The translations under genes and the position numbers were made by a program. 64,000 nucleotides of DNA from assembly GCF_037126465.1 (NCBI RefSeq), contig NC_088204.1:61549771-61613770 (forward strand), read 5' to 3'. The stretch's first letter is position 1, and the number at the start of each line of letters is the position of its first letter. The stretch is from Ornithodoros turicata (taxonomy: Eukaryota; Arthropoda; Arachnida; Ixodida; Argasidae). The notes under the pieces are model-generated. The model was not told the DNA's origin. It saw only the letters and a list, made by a program, of their open reading frames with translations, and did not search any database. Shown here piece by piece: positions 62,790-64,000 of the stretch.

Positions 62790-64000
62790 AAGGACCGCGG
62801 AATTCTGAAGTCCCAGTCCCTTGTCGGTGCTTCCGCAACATCAGTCGATGTTCAGGCTTACATTCAAGAGTTCAGGACAAGTGTGGAATGACGAAATCGT
62901 GTTGGAAGGATTGAAAAATCGATGTCCAGTCGTGAAAATGTTGCTGTTGAAAGAGTTCTAAATGTGTACTTATAGATAGTGAAAGTGCTTCAGTAGATTG
63001 GGATCAGTAAGTCACTCGGGTTCATGAAATCTGATCTTTGCAAGTTCCAGTGGCTGTACTTTTCCATCTTCTTTACCACTCGTTCGCTGGATTTGATTTA
63101 GCGGAATAATATTGTCGCGAAATTTGTGAAATTACCTTTTCACAGTAGGAACGAAGCACTTATACGTACGGATGCCGCGTATTCACGGTCAAAGCTGATA
63201 TTCAATCATGACCTACGAAATGAATGTACGCCGTTGATAGAGCGAGGTTCATGAAATGGGCCTCGTATGCCCGTTGTCTCGTACTCTAAAAATACTTGCA
63301 TATACGCCAAAATTTATTTAATTGCGTTTAAAATAAATTTCAAGTTATTTACAAAGTAGTTATAGTAATTAATTTTTCTCACACTGATAAATCTTTTGAG
63401 CCCTCGCAATGAAATACCCTGGGAACCCCGTTCAGAGGAATGCTAGCTGGGAGAACACTGCTTCCATGAGATAAGAACATATTTTCCCTTCAAAGGTCTC
63501 TGTGTACTTGTCTCTTATCGTTGTCTCTTCTTGGGTCGAGAGGCTCAAGATGCAGAGAGCAAAGGTACATGGGACCGCCGACTAGATGACATGTGATGAT
63601 GTTGTTCTGTTTGTGCCCTAAATTTACTCTCTAGTGTCGCAGCTTAGCTTCCTCACTAAACCAATCACCTCTCGCGGCAGTTTGTTGTCAGTAAAAATAA
63701 ACAATACGGTTCCTCCACTTCTCACTTAATCGACGCCGCCAATCGAACGTAATTTTCCTGTATCTGAAAACAGCCTTACATCACTTGTCAAACCAGGCCT
63801 AACATAAACAAGAAGTAGAGTGGTTTGTTCTCCCCAAGACCACTTAGCAGCAACGCCATCAATGGCTTCCGTGGGGTTGAAAACACGTGCTCGGGAGTTC
63901 GTTGCCGCTTAACCGTCACAGTGCACCTCGCTTAATTGAGATCAATATGAAGCGTTTGTTTACTCCCTATTCTCCTTCAGTTCAGTTAAGCTATAGACGA
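62790..64000. other. No recognised feature
   Basis: AT-rich single-copy-looking sequence with no exon, repeat end or RNA gene that I can support. Confidence 0.4.

Overview
The window is eukaryotic nuclear DNA from an arthropod, most likely a hard tick (inference). It holds one large multi-exon basement-membrane gene whose exons end at GT/AG splice sites with matching phases. The introns and flanks are packed with DNA transposons, MITEs, a tRNA-derived SINE that resembles tick SINEs, and LINE debris. There are no operons, ribosome binding sites or other bacterial features.

Nidogen (entactin) occupies 5483-35971 on the minus strand. I could place 16 coding exons (3858 bp, 1285 codons plus stop), and every junction keeps the reading frame. 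In protein order they encode a NIDO domain (35971-29930), one EGF, the G2F beta-barrel (27459-20672), a long row of EGF modules (16859-9721), an LDL-receptor class B (YWTD) propeller (9721-6176) and a final EGF (5604-5483). The exon with the signal peptide and start codon was not found. It should lie above 35971, inside or beyond this window. Left of nidogen on the same strand are two exons (3093-2622 and 524-198) of an unrecognised lysine/glutamate-rich protein with a four-copy 9-residue repeat; that gene continues past the left edge.

The rest is mobile DNA. The commonest repeat is a superfamily of palindromic elements with CACTCTTA/CACTCTAA ends and TA target duplications. It has about 25 copies, most around 250 bp, plus two long relatives of 1.8 and 2.1 kb. 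Three hAT-type insertions have perfect 8-bp target duplications (14119-14951, 37219-37406, 46238-46809). There are three mariner copies (22062-23367, 41236-42184, 51490-52824), all damaged. A tRNA-derived SINE occurs about a dozen times, once inside a mariner end with an 11-bp duplication. LINE fragments lie at 24960-25466, 39185-39560, 45900-46230 and 52830-55150, and a decayed Gypsy-type gag/protease remnant at 25518-26940.

The most unusual structure is a 3.19-kb TTAA-flanked element (30319-33504) in nidogen's second observed intron. It carries ten tandem 162-bp monomers organised as a three-monomer (486-bp) higher-order repeat, with a diverged inverted monomer in the opposite arm: a satellite array inside a transposon. 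From about 36 kb to 64 kb no host gene was recognised; the sequence is repeats and decayed fragments.
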